A stretch of DNA of 54,716 nucleotides from Lachnospiraceae bacterium (GTDB lineage Bacteria; Bacillota; Clostridia; Lachnospirales; Lachnospiraceae). Numbering within the stretch: position 1 is the first letter of the stretch; each line of letters begins with the position of its first letter. Position numbers and translations under genes: made by a program. The stretch is from contig JAUNNN010000009.1 in NCBI GenBank assembly GCA_030531435.1, positions 1 to 54,716 on the forward strand, given 5' to 3'. Shown piece after piece: positions 53,112-54,716 of the stretch. A model generated the notes under the pieces. The model ran no database searches, was not told the origin of the DNA, and saw only the letters and a program-made list of their open reading frames with translations.

Positions 53112-53729
53112 TCATTCGTACAGACTCATACAATTATTACTTTCATATTCCCTGCTTCTTAACACTTCATCCCAGTGCTCTATCACTTTTTTCGCAATAG
53201 ACGGATCATACATAACTCCTATATTTTTCTCGATTTGATCCTTGCAAACATTCGTGTCCATTCCTTTTCGATATGGTCTGTCTGAAATCATGGCATCTAT
53301 AGAGTCTGCAATTGCAATAATTCTTGCACCAAGCGGGATATCTTCACCCTTTAAGCCATCAGGATATCCTTTCCCGTCATATCTTTCATGGTGCGACCTT
53401 ACAACATCTGCAACTACTTCAAAGGACTTTGCATTCATCAGAATGTTATATCCCTGCTCTGAGTGGGATTTCATAATTTTCCACTCTTCATCATTGAGCT
53501 TGCCTTCTTTTAATAAAACATTATCTCTGATGCCTATTTTCCCAATATCATGCAAATGTGCTGCAATATGATATATTTCTTTTTCCTCTTCATCAAGTCC
53601 CATGAGTTCACAGATGGTTTCTGTCATCTCTGCTACTCTGGATGAATGATGACTTGTATATGGATCTCTAGCTTCAAGCGCAGAGATTATACATAATATC
53701 AAATCATGAAATTGTGATAATACTTGCAT
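53112..53729 (-). CDS. HD-GYP phosphodiesterase
   Basis: 205 aa, just the catalytic domain, with no sensor part. H60-D61-IGK, HHERYDGKGYP at 113-123 and DSIDAMISDRPYR give a full HD-GYP site, so it should degrade c-di-GMP to GMP or pGpG. GAGGAG site. It starts 11 nt after the stop of the small membrane protein gene, and that protein may supply membrane input (inference). Confidence 0.93.
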   Translation of the reverse strand: MQVLSQFHDLILCIISALEARDPYTSHHSSRVAEMTETICELMGLDEEEKEIYHIAAHLHDIGKIGIRDNVLLKEGKLNDEEWKIMKSHSEQGYNILMNAKSFEVVADVVRSHHERYDGKGYPDGLKGEDIPLGARIIAIADSIDAMISDRPYRKGMDTNVCKDQIEKNIGVMYDPSIAKKVIEHWDEVLRSREYESNNCMSLYE

Positions 53730-53740
53730 AAAAGCTCCTC

Positions 53741-54409
53741 TTACTTAACTTGGCGTAATCTGACCACTAATATTACAGCGAAGAAAATAAACATGCTTTC
53801 GCTCATTAATCCATTATTAAAACCAATTCGAAATGCACTTGGCTTCATGCACATTTTCACAACTTCTAGTACTCCAAAAATTATAAGTACATTGAAAAAT
53901 GCCACCAACCTTGGCAAAACAGTTTTCTTTCGTAATACTAAGTAAAACCAATATACAAAAACCGGTAACATCATTATCTCACTAGCAATTACTATCCACG
54001 ACAGATGTGCGAAAAGTGCATAGCAAATTTCATAAGCATTATCTTGATATCCGTTGTTGTTCAACCATGAAAATAAATATAAAATCATAATATAAAACAG
54101 ATGCAAACACATCCATGGTGTCAATCCAAATACATTAAGATAATGATATATTTTCTTTTCCTTCGAATTGTTTATTAAATTCTCAAGATAAAACAATCCT
54201 ATTCCATATAAAATAATTCCTGGAAATGCAAGTAACATTGCCAGTAAATTTTTAAATGAAGAAATTGCTGCCACTCCATCTGTAAGCCAGAACAAATCAC
54301 CATGAGGCGTTGCATCCCCATACATCATCAACCAGTCACCGCCACCATAGCATAAGCAGCCAAGTAACCCACATATCATACAAATAATTAGTTTCTTTTT
54401 CTCTTTCAT
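53741..54409 (-). CDS. Small integral membrane protein (DUF6796-like)
   Basis: 222 aa from the ATG at 54409; a TTG two codons up is less likely. About six to seven membrane helices; the first two contain LCYGGGDWLMMYGD, a motif I associate with DUF6796. No catalytic residues seen. Function unknown. It is in one unit with the HD-GYP gene, so a sensor role is possible. Confidence 0.65.
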   Translation of the reverse strand: MKEKKKLIICMICGLLGCLCYGGGDWLMMYGDATPHGDLFWLTDGVAAISSFKNLLAMLLAFPGIILYGIGLFYLENLINNSKEKKIYHYLNVFGLTPWMCLHLFYIMILYLFSWLNNNGYQDNAYEICYALFAHLSWIVIASEIMMLPVFVYWFYLVLRKKTVLPRLVAFFNVLIIFGVLEVVKMCMKPSAFRIGFNNGLMSESMFIFFAVILVVRLRQVK

Positions 54410-54447
54410 TTTCAATCTTCTACCTTGTTACGCCACGTTATATATGA

Positions 54448-54716
54448 TTAAATCTTCTCGAATATCAAAATCTTCTCCGTAACCTTTTCAACAAATGGCA
54501 ACCACTTGAAAACTTTCAACACAGGATACAGCTTTATCATCCCTCGCACAATGTTATCATCCTTAACCTTTCTGTAGCCATTTGCAACATCACCAAGCTC
54601 ATCAAAATAATCAGCACCAAACACAAACTTCGCTCCAGTTTTCTGTATAGATTCCTCAACCTTCTCTTTATTCACCCATTTTTTCGCAAGACATTCCATT
54701 AACACAGTGGCATTGT
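54448..54716 (-). CDS. Partial gene, C-terminal fragment cut by the window edge
   Basis: The reading frame is open to the last base of the window, so only the last 88 or so residues are seen. It ends in a basic-hydrophobic stretch (YPVLKVFKWLPFVEKV) after a more polar part (KFVFGADYFDELGDVANG). I do not recognise a family. The next gene begins 38 nt downstream without a terminator between. Confidence 0.5.
   Translation of the reverse strand, partial: NATVLMECLAKKWVNKEKVEESIQKTGAKFVFGADYFDELGDVANGYRKVKDDNIVRGMIKLYPVLKVFKWLPFVEKVTEKILIFEKI

Noticed and set aside
1-54716. CRISPR arrays, insertion sequences, tRNA or rRNA genes
   Set aside because: No repeat-spacer pattern, transposase frame, tRNA fold or rRNA stretch was recognised.

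Overview
The window is an AT-rich, gene-dense chromosome segment of a Gram-positive gut-type Firmicute, most likely a member of the Lachnospiraceae (Butyrivibrio, Pseudobutyrivibrio or Lachnospira-like). The basis is low GC, GGAGG ribosome binding sites, a FabK-type fatty acid synthase cluster with a MarR regulator, a class B sortase with a wall-anchored substrate, 7TM-type signalling proteins and a GH36/GPH/GH2 galactoside locus. I see no rRNA or tRNA gene, no CRISPR array and no insertion sequence.

Layout. 1-2.8 kb: an XRE-Fic protein, a small secreted protein and a CAP-domain lipoprotein. 2.8-7.3 kb, minus strand: tex, a DUF975 membrane protein, an HEXXH zinc-ribbon protein and a PilZ protein. 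7.4-9.6 kb, plus strand: a ParB-like/HAD fusion, a stand-alone HAD paralogue and a TauE/SafE permease. 9.6-14.2 kb, minus: a dicarboxylate/amino acid symporter, a class B sortase and its likely wall-anchored substrate. 14.4-15.3 kb: four very small genes of unknown function. 15.4-17.7 kb: a 7TM hybrid histidine kinase. 17.8-24.6 kb, minus: secA, prfB, hom, lysC, thrH. 24.7-26.5 kb: an sce7726-type protein, an acyl-ACP thioesterase and an LspA-like protein. 26.5-30.5 kb: two divergent 7TM/degenerate-GGDEF/EAL paralogues. 30.6-33.5 kb: a GNAT protein and an acyltransferase/zinc-ribbon membrane protein pair.

33.4-42.3 kb, minus, is one compact operon: acpP-accD-accA-fabH-fabK-fabD-fabG-fabF-fabZ-marR-yczE-like-PHP. 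Its promoter lies between two AT-rich palindromes that look like MarR operators. accB and accC are absent and AccD has no N-terminal zinc ribbon. 42.5-45.2 kb, plus: an AlkD-like repair protein and two rRNA/tRNA-type methyltransferases. 45.2-51.5 kb, minus: a galactoside operon (GH2, GPH symporter, GH36). 51.7-54.7 kb: a DUF6688-like membrane protein, an HD-GYP phosphodiesterase, a small membrane protein and a gene cut by the window edge.

How the parts connect. Cyclic-di-GMP runs through the window: one PilZ receptor, two EAL proteins and one HD-GYP. The hom-lysC-thrH run gives an aspartate-to-threonine path in which ThrH can supply the phosphohomoserine step. The fab operon builds acyl-ACP, and the nearby thioesterase can release fatty acid from it. 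Functions are inferred from motifs read by eye; no database search was run.
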